Source of the DNA: UBA4644 sp964646225
GTDB lineage: Bacteria > Bacillota > Clostridia > Oscillospirales > Butyricicoccaceae
NCBI GenBank assembly: GCA_964646225.1
Contig: CAZYAD010000009.1
Location: 1-46,577, forward strand
Direction: 5' to 3'
DNA length: 46,577 nucleotides
Position numbers and translations under genes: made by a program. Of this stretch, positions 7,529-15,414 are shown piece by piece. Under the pieces are notes generated by a model. It searched no databases. It had not been told where the DNA came from and was given only the letters and a program-made list of their open reading frames with translations. The first letter of the stretch is position 1. Each line of letters starts with the position of its first letter.

Positions 7529-9469
7529 ATGCAAGAAGATGTTGTCACCCGGGTTGACACCCAATATGACGAAAATCAAATCCAGGTGCTGGAGGGACTG
7601 GAGGCCGTGCGCAAGCGGCCCGGTATGTATATCGCCACCACCAGCTCCCGTGGTCTGCACCATCTGGTGTATGAGATCGTGGACAATTCCATCGACGAGG
7701 CGCTGGCGGGCTACTGCACCCACATTGAGGTGGATATCCTGCCGGACGATGTGATCCGGGTCATAGACAACGGCCGCGGCATCCCCGTGGGAAATCATCC
7801 GAAGATGGGAATCCCCACGCTGGAGGTGGTCTTTACCGTGCTGCACGCCGGCGGCAAATTCGGCGGCGGCGGGTACAAGGTCTCCGGCGGTCTGCACGGC
7901 GTGGGCGCCAGCGTGGTGAACGCCCTGTCCGAATGGCTGGAGGTGGAGGTCCATAAGGATGGCAAGATCCATAAAATGGCCTTCTCCCGGGGAAAGACCA
8001 CCCAGAAGCTGCTTGTCACCGGAGAGACCGACCGCACCGGCACCAGCGTCACCTTTAAGCCTGACGGAGAAATCTTTGACGAGCTGATCTACGATTACGA
8101 GGTGTTGCACACCCGGCTGCGGGAGCAGGCCTTCCTCAACGCCGGTCTGCGCATCACCCTGACTGACAGCCGGGATCCGGAGAATATCCTCCGGGATACC
8201 ATGTGCTACGAGGGCGGTATCCGGGAATATGTCACCTATCTGAACACCAACAAGACCCCCATCTACGAGGGCACCATCTATTTCAAGACGGTGAAGGAGG
8301 ACAGCGAGGCGGAGATTGCCCTGCAATATACCGACAGCTACAACGAGCTGATGCAGTCCTTTGCCAACAACATCCACACCCCAGAGGGCGGCATGCACGA
8401 GACCGGCTTTAAGGCTGCTCTCACCCGTGTAATCAACGATTATGCCCGCAAATATGGTCAGCTGAAGGACAATGATAAAAATCTTTCCGGCGAGGATGTG
8501 CGGGAGGGCCTGACCTGTGTGATTTCGGTGAAGCTCACCGAGGCCCAGTTCGAGGGCCAGACCAAGACCAAGCTGGGCAATGCCTTTATGCGGACACTGG
8601 TGGACAGCATGACCTATGAGAAGCTGTCCGACTATTTCGAGGAAAATCCCACAGTTGCAAAGACCATTGTGGAAAAAGCGCTTACGGCCAACCGCGCCAG
8701 AGAGGCCGCCAAAAAGGCCCGGGAGTCCGTCCGGCGCAAGACCGGGCTGGAATCCGGTCAGATGCCCGACAAGCTGCAGGACTGCAACGAGCGGGATCCC
8801 AGCCTGTGCGAGATCTATATCGTCGAGGGCGACTCGGCTGCCGGCTCTGCCATTCAGGGGCGGGACTCCCGCTTCCAGGCCATTCTGGCCATGTGGGGCA
8901 AGATGCTCAATGTGGAGAAGGCCCGGGCAGACAAAATCTATGGAAATGACAAGCTCTATCCGCTGATCGTGGCGCTGGGCGCCGGTATCGGCGAGGAATT
9001 CAACATTGAAAAGCTGCGGTATCACAAGATCATTATCATGGCTGATGCCGATGTGGACGGCGCACACATCCGGACGCTGCTGCTGACCTTCTTCTTCCGC
9101 TATATGCGGCCGCTGATCGAGCATGGGTATGTGTATTCCGCCGTGCCGCCGCTGTTTAAGCTCACCCGTGGCAAAACCGTGCGGGTGGCCTATTCCGAGG
9201 CTGAGCGGGATCGGGTCTCAGCCGAGCTGCGGGCCGACAATCCCAACGCCAGGGTGGAGATCAGCCGATTTAAGGGTCTGGGTGAGATGGACGCGCACGA
9301 GCTGTGGGACACCACCATGGATCCTGAAAAGCGGTCGCTGCGGCGCATCACCATTGACGATGCCATTGCGGCCGACCAGATATTTACCGTTTTGATGGGC
9401 GAGGAAGTGGAGCCGCGAAAGGCGTGGATCGAGAAGAACGCACAGTATGCGGTGAATATCGATATCTGA
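7529..9469 (+). CDS. gyrB: DNA gyrase subunit B
   Basis: 646 aa, the short GyrB form typical of Gram-positives. The GHKL ATPase N-terminus (RKRPGMYIATTSSRGLHHLV, EIVDNSIDEALAG) is followed by the TOPRIM domain with EGDSAAGSA near 433 and the DADVDGAHI metal site near 505. It supplies ATP hydrolysis for gyrase, which introduces negative supercoils. GGAGG precedes the ATG at 7529. It is followed 97 bases later by gyrA. Confidence 0.98.
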   Translation: MQEDVVTRVDTQYDENQIQVLEGLEAVRKRPGMYIATTSSRGLHHLVYEIVDNSIDEALAGYCTHIEVDILPDDVIRVIDNGRGIPVGNHPKMGIPTLEVVFTVLHAGGKFGGGGYKVSGGLHGVGASVVNALSEWLEVEVHKDGKIHKMAFSRGKTTQKLLVTGETDRTGTSVTFKPDGEIFDELIYDYEVLHTRLREQAFLNAGLRITLTDSRDPENILRDTMCYEGGIREYVTYLNTNKTPIYEGTIYFKTVKEDSEAEIALQYTDSYNELMQSFANNIHTPEGGMHETGFKAALTRVINDYARKYGQLKDNDKNLSGEDVREGLTCVISVKLTEAQFEGQTKTKLGNAFMRTLVDSMTYEKLSDYFEENPTVAKTIVEKALTANRAREAAKKARESVRRKTGLESGQMPDKLQDCNERDPSLCEIYIVEGDSAAGSAIQGRDSRFQAILAMWGKMLNVEKARADKIYGNDKLYPLIVALGAGIGEEFNIEKLRYHKIIIMADADVDGAHIRTLLLTFFFRYMRPLIEHGYVYSAVPPLFKLTRGKTVRVAYSEAERDRVSAELRADNPNARVEISRFKGLGEMDAHELWDTTMDPEKRSLRRITIDDAIAADQIFTVLMGEEVEPRKAWIEKNAQYAVNIDI

Positions 9470-9566
9470 CGGCGCGGGAAGCGAAAAAGAAAAAGATCAC
9501 GCCAGTCACACAAATGCGAAAAAGCCAATCACAAATCACTCCTAACGGAAAAGGAGAACAAATACA

Positions 9567-12083
9567 ATGGCAACACACAATCGAAACTACAAGCCGGAGG
9601 ACATTCTGTTTCCAAATCAGGTGATCACAGAGTCTCCTCTGGTGTCCGAGATGGAAAAATCCTATATCGAATACGCAATGAGCGTAATCGTGGGACGGGC
9701 TTTGCCCGATGTGCGGGATGGCCTGAAGCCGGTGCATCGCCGTATTTTGTACACCATGTACGAAAGCGGCCTCACCTCTGACAAGCCCTTCAAAAAGTCC
9801 GCCACCTGCGTGGGCGATGTGCTGGGTAAATATCATCCCCACGGCGACGCCTCAGTCTACGACGCCATGGTGCGTCTGGCGCAGGATTTCTCCATGCGCT
9901 ATATGCTGGTGGACGGCCACGGAAACTTCGGTTCGGTAGACGGCGACCCGCCGGCGGCCTATCGTTACACCGAGGCCCGCCTCAGCAAGATCTCCAACGA
10001 GATGCTGCGGGATATCGACAAGGATACCGTTAACTGGGATCCCAACTTTGACGAAAGCCGCAAGGAGCCCCGGGTGCTGCCCAGCCGCTTTCCAAATCTG
10101 CTGGTAAACGGCTCCAGCGGCATTGCCGTGGGTATGGCCACCAACATCCCGCCCCACAATCTGCGGGAAGTCATCGGGGCCTGTATCTGTGTGCTGGACA
10201 ACCCCGACGCCACGCTGGCCGACCTGATGGGTCACATTCAGGGGCCGGATTTTCCCACCCGGGGCATCATCATGGGCCGGGCGGGCATTCGTCAGGCCTA
10301 TGCCACCGGCCGCGGCCGGGTAACGGTGCGTGCAAAGACCGAGATAGAGGAGTTCGGCAAGGATCGGCAGCGCATCGTGGTCACCGAGCTGCCCTATCAG
10401 GTGAACAAGCGACAGCTGATCAAAAATATCGCCGAGCAGGTGAAGGACAAGCGGCTGGAGGGCATTTCCGACCTGCGGGACGAGACCGACCGCAACGGTA
10501 TGCGCATAGTCATCGAGCTGAAAAAGGATGCCAACGCCCAGGTGGTGCTGAACAAGCTGTTCACCCAGACGGCGCTGCAATCCAACTTCTCCATCATCAT
10601 GCTGGCCCTGGTCAATGACCAGAAGCAGCCGAAAATTCTCTCGCTGCGGCATATTCTGGACGAGTATCTCACCTTCCAGGAGGAGCTTATCGTCCGCCGC
10701 ACCCGCTACGACCTGAAAAAGGCCCAGGAGCGGGCCCATCTGTTGAAGGGTCTGCTGATCGCTCAGGACAACATTGATGAGGTCATCCATATCATCCGCT
10801 CCAGCTATGACGATGCCAAGGAGCGTCTGTGTGAGCGCTTCGGGCTGGACGATGTACAGGCGCAGGCCATTCTGGATATGCGGCTGAAGGCTTTGCAGGG
10901 TCTGGATCGGGAAAAGCTGGAGGCCGAATATCAGGAGCTGGAGGAGCGCATCGCCTATTACCTCCAGGTACTGGGGGATCCTGCCATGGTACGGGCCATC
11001 CTGAAGGAGGAATTGCAGGCCATTGCCGACAAGTTCGGAGACGACCGCAAGACCGAGATCCAGGAGGTGGAGGATGAGATTGATGTGGAGGATCTCATCG
11101 CCGAGGAGCTGAATATCTTTACCCTCACCAGCCGTGGCTATATCAAGCGGATGGCCTCTGCCGCCTATACCGCGCAGAAGCGAGGCGGCCGGGGACGCAT
11201 CGGCATCAAGACCCGGGAGGAGGATGTGGTGGATACCATCTTCACCGCTTCCACCCATGACAACATCCTGTTCTTTACCAACTTTGGCCGGGTGTACAAG
11301 ATGAAGGGCTACCGGGTGCCGGAGAGCAACGCCGGGTCGGCCAAGGGCATGAATATCGTCAATCTGCTGCAAATTTCCGGCGAGGAAAGGGTCACCGCCA
11401 TGATCCCCGTGCGGCAGATGGACCAGGGGGGCAAGGTGTTCTTTGTTACCCGCAACGGTACGGTAAAGCGCATGGATCTTTCGGTGGTGAACACCGAGCG
11501 TAAGGCCGGCGTCCGGGCCATTACGCTGGACGAGGGTGACCAGCTGGAGAAGGTGCTGCTGACCAGCGGCAGCGATAAGATCATCCTCGCCACCCGGGAC
11601 GGCGCGGCTATCCGCTTTGACGAAAACGAGGTGCGGGTCATGGGCCGTGAGGCAGCAGGTGTCCGGGGCATCCGCCTGAAGGATGGGGACGTGGTCATTG
11701 GCGCTGCCAAGGAGTATCCCGACAGCTATCTGCTCACCGTCACCGAAAACGGCTACGGCAAGCTGACTCCGCCGGAGGAATATACCGAGCATCATCGCGG
11801 CGGCGGCGGCATCACCGCGCACAACCTTACCGAAAAGACCGGCGCGCTGGTGGGCATCCGCTGTGTCACCATGGAGGAGGATCTGCTGCTGATCAACGAC
11901 GCAGGCGTGGTCATCCGCATGGGGATGGAGGATATCCGGGTGTGCGGACGCAGCTCGCAGGGCGTGCGGCTCATCCGCATGGACGAGGATATGAAGGTCA
12001 TTTCCATGACCTGTACCGCCCGGGACGACGAGCTGACCGCCGAGCCGGGGACGGAGACCGGATCTGACGCTGACGCGGAGTAA
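9567..12083 (+). CDS. gyrA: DNA gyrase subunit A
   Basis: 838 aa. The DNA-cleavage tyrosine is Tyr134 in RYTEARL. The quinolone-resistance region reads HPHGDASVYDAMVRLAQ, so the position equivalent to E. coli Ser83 is Ala95, followed by Ser96, with Asp99 retained. A GyrA-box QKRGGRG near 537 in the C-terminal beta-pinwheel identifies it as GyrA rather than ParC. It pairs with the upstream GyrB. AAAGGAG precedes the ATG at 9567. A long acidic tail ends the protein. Confidence 0.98.
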   Translation: MATHNRNYKPEDILFPNQVITESPLVSEMEKSYIEYAMSVIVGRALPDVRDGLKPVHRRILYTMYESGLTSDKPFKKSATCVGDVLGKYHPHGDASVYDAMVRLAQDFSMRYMLVDGHGNFGSVDGDPPAAYRYTEARLSKISNEMLRDIDKDTVNWDPNFDESRKEPRVLPSRFPNLLVNGSSGIAVGMATNIPPHNLREVIGACICVLDNPDATLADLMGHIQGPDFPTRGIIMGRAGIRQAYATGRGRVTVRAKTEIEEFGKDRQRIVVTELPYQVNKRQLIKNIAEQVKDKRLEGISDLRDETDRNGMRIVIELKKDANAQVVLNKLFTQTALQSNFSIIMLALVNDQKQPKILSLRHILDEYLTFQEELIVRRTRYDLKKAQERAHLLKGLLIAQDNIDEVIHIIRSSYDDAKERLCERFGLDDVQAQAILDMRLKALQGLDREKLEAEYQELEERIAYYLQVLGDPAMVRAILKEELQAIADKFGDDRKTEIQEVEDEIDVEDLIAEELNIFTLTSRGYIKRMASAAYTAQKRGGRGRIGIKTREEDVVDTIFTASTHDNILFFTNFGRVYKMKGYRVPESNAGSAKGMNIVNLLQISGEERVTAMIPVRQMDQGGKVFFVTRNGTVKRMDLSVVNTERKAGVRAITLDEGDQLEKVLLTSGSDKIILATRDGAAIRFDENEVRVMGREAAGVRGIRLKDGDVVIGAAKEYPDSYLLTVTENGYGKLTPPEEYTEHHRGGGGITAHNLTEKTGALVGIRCVTMEEDLLLINDAGVVIRMGMEDIRVCGRSSQGVRLIRMDEDMKVISMTCTARDDELTAEPGTETGSDADAE

Positions 12084-12095
12084 CTGAGAATGCGG

Positions 12096-12115
12096 GACGC
12101 TGGGGCTCCGCCCCA
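12096..12115 (-). repeat. GC-rich hairpin repeat, copy 2 (possible gyrA 3' hairpin)
   Basis: TGGGGC-TCC-GCCCCA (12101-12115) is a 6-bp hairpin soon after the gyrA stop. Its minus strand matches 2846-2865 in 18 of 20 positions. It lacks a T-run, so any terminator role is doubtful. Confidence 0.5.
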
Positions 12116-12137
12116 CGCCCTGTATTCTCGGTAAAAA

Positions 12138-12192
12138 ATACGATTTGTTGTTTTCATAATGTTAACTACAAATCGTATTGAACTATATAGTT
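12138..12192. promoter_or_regulatory. Inverted repeats in the gyrA-mnmG gap
   Basis: ATACGATTTGT (12138-12148) and ACAAATCGTAT (12168-12178) are perfect 11-bp arms around a 19-base AT-rich loop. Directly after comes the perfect 12-bp palindrome AACTATATAGTT (12181-12192). This AT-rich block contrasts with the GC-rich surroundings. It probably contains the mnmG promoter (candidate -10 TATAAC near 12212) and possibly an operator. Confidence 0.4.
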
Positions 12193-12245
12193 ACAAATAG
12201 TTTAAATTTACTATAACATTACGGAACGGAATGTGATAAACCCCA

Positions 12246-14135
12246 ATGCTGGATTTTTTTGCCGGACAATATGATATCGTGGTCGTGGGCGCGGGACACG
12301 CGGGCATCGAGGCGGCGCTGGCTGCCGCCCGGCTGGGCTGCCGCACCCTGTGCCTGTGTACCAGTCTGGAGGGCATCGGCAATATGCCCTGCAACCCCTC
12401 CATCGGCGGCACGGCAAAGGGTCAGCTGGTGCGGGAAATCGACGCGCTGGGAGGCGAAATGGCCCGTGCGGCCGACGCCGCCTGCCTGCAATTCCGGATG
12501 CTCAACCGGGGCAAGGGTCCGGCGGTATTTTCTCCCCGGGCGCAGGCCGACCGGATGGGCTATCGGGCCTATATGCGTCGTGCGCTGGAGCGCTGTCCCG
12601 GGCTGGAGCTGGCTCAGGGAGAGTGCGGCGAGATCCTCACCGATGAAAGCGGCGCGGTCTGCGCCGTGCGGATGGTGGGAGGCGGGCGATACGACTGTAA
12701 AGCCGTCGTGCTTGCCACCGGTACTTTTTTGAGAGCCAAAACCTTCACCGGCGAGGTGGTACGGCACATGGGGCCGGACGGAATGTATTCCGCCGATCAC
12801 CTTACCGAAGACCTTCGGAGGCTGGGGCTTTCCCTCCGACGATTCAAAACCGGTACCCCGGCGCGGGTTTCGGGAAAGAGCCTGGATTTTTCCAAAATGA
12901 CCCCCCAATCGGGGGATGAGGGGGAGACAGGCTTCGCCTTTGACCGCACCGATCCGGCTCCCAACCGGGTCACCTGCTGGCTCACCTATACCACGGCAGA
13001 GACCCATGCCATCATCCGGTCGTCGCTGGATCGGTCGCCGCTGTACTGCGGAGAGATCGTGGGTACCGGGCCCCGGTACTGTCCCTCTATTGAGGACAAG
13101 GTGGTGAGATTTCCCGACAAGGAGCGGCATCAGCTGTTTCTGGAGCCCTGCGGCGGCGACACCGACGAATACTATGTGCAGGGCATGAGCTCCTCTCTGC
13201 CGGAGGATGTGCAGCGGGCCTTTCTCCGCACCATCCCCGGGCTGGAAGGGGTACACCTGCTGCGGCCGGGATACGCCATCGAATACGACTGCATCGACCC
13301 TCTGCAGCTGGATCACGCGCTGGCCTGTCGTCCGGTACCGGGGCTGTTTTGCGCCGGACAGCTGTGCGGCAGCTCGGGCTATGAGGAGGCTGCGGCACAG
13401 GGGCTGGTGGCTGGAATCAACGCTGCCCGCCGGGTGCAGGGGCTGCCGCCGGTGGTGCTGGGACGCCGGGACGGGTACATCGGTACTCTCATCGACGATC
13501 TTGTCACCCGTGGTACCAACGAGCCCTATCGGATGATGACCTCCCGCAGCGAATATCGGCTGATCTGCCGGCAGGACAACGCTGACGCCCGACTGATGCC
13601 GCTGGGGCACCAGATCGGGCTGATCTCTGATAAGCGGCTGGCGGCCATGGAGGAGCGGCAGGCGCAGATCCGGCATGAGACCGCCCGACTGCAAAAGACC
13701 GTGGCTCCGCCCAGCGCGGCGGTGAACGCATTTTTGGAGAGCCACGGCACCTCGCCCATCGCCCTCCGGGGGGCCAGTCTGGCGGAACTGCTGCGGCGGC
13801 CCCAGCTGTGCTATGACGATCTGGCGGTCATTGACCCCGACTTTCCTGAGCTGCCACGCCCGGTGCGGGAGCAGGTGGAGATCGGCATCAAATATGAGGG
13901 CTACATCCGCCGCCAGTTGAAGGACATCGAGGAGCAGCGTCGGTTGGAGGACAGTCCGCTGCCCGCAGACATTGACTATCTTTCCATCCGCACCCTGCGT
14001 ACAGAGGCCCGGCAGAAGCTGCAGGCCGTCCGGCCGGAGACGCTGGGCCAGGCAGGGCGCATCAGCGGGGTGTCGCCCGCCGATGTGGGGGCGCTGATGG
14101 TGTATCTTTCCCACAGAGAGGAGCAAGCAACATGA
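12246..14135 (+). CDS. mnmG: tRNA uridine-5-carboxymethylaminomethyl modification enzyme MnmG (GidA)
   Basis: 629 aa, normal length. The FAD-binding Rossmann motif GAGHAG is at residues 15-20, and the family signature GPRYCPSIEDKVVRFPDK is present. With MnmE it installs the cmnm5 group on wobble uridine 34 of certain tRNAs. The ATG at 12246 is the first in frame after a stop, but the ribosome-binding site is weak, so initiation may be poor or regulated by the preceding AT-rich repeats. The last codons overlap rsmG by four bases. Its partner mnmE lies nearby but on the opposite strand. Confidence 0.97.
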   Translation: MLDFFAGQYDIVVVGAGHAGIEAALAAARLGCRTLCLCTSLEGIGNMPCNPSIGGTAKGQLVREIDALGGEMARAADAACLQFRMLNRGKGPAVFSPRAQADRMGYRAYMRRALERCPGLELAQGECGEILTDESGAVCAVRMVGGGRYDCKAVVLATGTFLRAKTFTGEVVRHMGPDGMYSADHLTEDLRRLGLSLRRFKTGTPARVSGKSLDFSKMTPQSGDEGETGFAFDRTDPAPNRVTCWLTYTTAETHAIIRSSLDRSPLYCGEIVGTGPRYCPSIEDKVVRFPDKERHQLFLEPCGGDTDEYYVQGMSSSLPEDVQRAFLRTIPGLEGVHLLRPGYAIEYDCIDPLQLDHALACRPVPGLFCAGQLCGSSGYEEAAAQGLVAGINAARRVQGLPPVVLGRRDGYIGTLIDDLVTRGTNEPYRMMTSRSEYRLICRQDNADARLMPLGHQIGLISDKRLAAMEERQAQIRHETARLQKTVAPPSAAVNAFLESHGTSPIALRGASLAELLRRPQLCYDDLAVIDPDFPELPRPVREQVEIGIKYEGYIRRQLKDIEEQRRLEDSPLPADIDYLSIRTLRTEARQKLQAVRPETLGQAGRISGVSPADVGALMVYLSHREEQAT

Positions 14136-14848
14136 CATTTTCCGAAATCGTGGCCGAAGGCTGCCGGGAGTGGGAGCTGCCGGTGACCGGGGAGGCCATT
14201 GCCCGCATGGAGCGGTTTTCTGACGCGCTGATCGAAAAAAACCGGGTGATGAACCTGACGGCGGTGACTGAGCCGGAGGAGATCGCCCTGCGGCATATGC
14301 TGGATTGCCTGTTTTTGCTGACTGTCACCGAATTTCAGGGCAAGAAGGTGCTGGATATCGGCTGCGGCGCGGGCTTTCCCACCATGCCGCTGAAATGCTA
14401 TGATCCCACCTTTGACATCACGCCGCTGGACTCCACCGGAAAGCGCATCCAGTTCATCCAGGACAGCTGTGCCGCGCTGGAGATTCCCGTCACCGCCGTC
14501 ACCGGCCGGGCGGAGGAGTACATCCAGAAGAAGGGCGTGCGGGAGAGCTTTGACATCGTTGTCTCCCGTGCGGTGGCGCCGCTGAATGTACTGGCTGAGC
14601 TGTGCCTGCCGTATCTGAAGGTGGGTGGGCTGTTCCTGCCGTTGAAGTCCAAAAACGCCGCTGCCGATGAGGAGCTGGAGCGGGGCCGCAGTGCCATCCG
14701 GGCGCTGGGCGGCACGCTGGAGGGGGCGAAGGAGTACACCATCCGGGGGATGGATTATCCACATCAGGTGCTGGTGATCCGAAAGACGGCCCACACGCTG
14801 GGGCAGTATCCCCGGCGGTACGCGAAGATCTCGGCCAATCCGCTGTAA
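14132..14848 (+). CDS. rsmG: 16S rRNA (guanine-527-N7) methyltransferase RsmG (GidB)
   Basis: 238 aa, normal length. The SAM-binding motif VLDIGCGAGFPTMPLK follows NLTAVTEPEEIALRHMLDCL, the conserved GidB start. It methylates N7 of G527 in 16S rRNA; loss in other bacteria gives low-level streptomycin resistance. The ATGA overlap with the mnmG stop implies coupled translation. A strong terminator follows. Confidence 0.97.
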   Translation: MTFSEIVAEGCREWELPVTGEAIARMERFSDALIEKNRVMNLTAVTEPEEIALRHMLDCLFLLTVTEFQGKKVLDIGCGAGFPTMPLKCYDPTFDITPLDSTGKRIQFIQDSCAALEIPVTAVTGRAEEYIQKKGVRESFDIVVSRAVAPLNVLAELCLPYLKVGGLFLPLKSKNAAADEELERGRSAIRALGGTLEGAKEYTIRGMDYPHQVLVIRKTAHTLGQYPRRYAKISANPL

Positions 14849-14857
14849 ACAGAAAAG

Positions 14858-14890
14858 AACCGCCTCTGTCGGCAGACAGGGGCGGTTTTT
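14858..14890. terminator. Bidirectional terminator between rsmG and the mnmE operon
   Basis: A 13-bp stem (AACCGCCTCTGTC with GACAGGGGCGGTT, one G-T pair) around GGCA, followed by T5 on the plus strand. On the minus strand it is followed by CTTTTCTGTTT, so it can stop both converging transcripts. Confidence 0.88.
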
Positions 14891-14950
14891 GCTGTATGGA
14901 ATTGTACAGGGGCCGAGACAAGGAGAGAGAGCGTATGCGGCGCAGCACCT

Positions 14951-15190
14951 TTATTTGTCCTGCTCTTCCTCGGCGCGTTTGCGCTTGCGATCCCAGTACA
15001 GCGTCAGAAACACGCCGGTGACGAACAAAAGCGCTCCTGCCGTCACGCAGACGGAGGACAGCACGCCGGTGACCTTTTGACTCAGCCATACCAGCCCCAG
15101 ACCGGCAAAGGCAGCCACATAATATTTCCACACATACTGGATGTTCTCTCGCCCGGGCGTTTCGTCGTCCAGATGATAATTTTTGCCCAT
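14951..15190 (-). CDS. Small membrane protein of unknown function (distal)
   Basis: 79 aa. I do not recognise the family. Two hydrophobic segments (about 25-43, YVAAFAGLGLVWL, and 47-65, SSVCVTAGALLFVTG) are separated by a short turn, with a charged C-terminal tail (DRKRKRAEEEQDK). The start at 15190 follows an AAGGAG and is one base after the TAA of the upstream small gene, so the two are translationally coupled. It is the last gene of the mnmE unit. Confidence 0.75.
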   Translation of the reverse strand: MGKNYHLDDETPGRENIQYVWKYYVAAFAGLGLVWLSQKVTGVLSSVCVTAGALLFVTGVFLTLYWDRKRKRAEEEQDK

Positions 15191-15191
15191 G

Positions 15192-15392
15192 TTATCGATC
15201 TCCTTCTTTTTTCTGCTTCAGGTGGCGGCCAATGACGATGGCGTAGCCCACCACCATGGCTGCGCCGATGATCCCCAGAATCAGGTTGGCCAGCGGCTCG
15301 GAAAACCGGCCGCGCAGGGCCAGCACAATGAAAATCGCGCCCAGCAGCATACAGCAGACATAGGCGAAGGTGTTGCTTTTCGGTGCGTGCAT
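15192..15392 (-). CDS. Small membrane protein of unknown function (proximal)
   Basis: 66 aa from the ATG at 15392, selected because GGAGG lies 11 bases upstream. Two predicted membrane helices (AYVCCMLLGAIFIVLAL and LANLILGIIGAAMVVGYAIVI) are joined by a short loop, and the tail is basic. It lies 22 bases after the mnmE stop and overlaps the ribosome-binding site of the next small gene. Family not recognised. The pair may act together in the membrane; that is inference from coupling alone. Confidence 0.75.
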   Translation of the reverse strand: MHAPKSNTFAYVCCMLLGAIFIVLALRGRFSEPLANLILGIIGAAMVVGYAIVIGRHLKQKKEGDR

Positions 15393-15414
15393 CTTTTCAA
15401 AAACCTCCGTTCGG

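Noticed and set aside
9852..12116. 754-codon minus-strand open frame
   Set aside because: Antisense shadow of gyrA.
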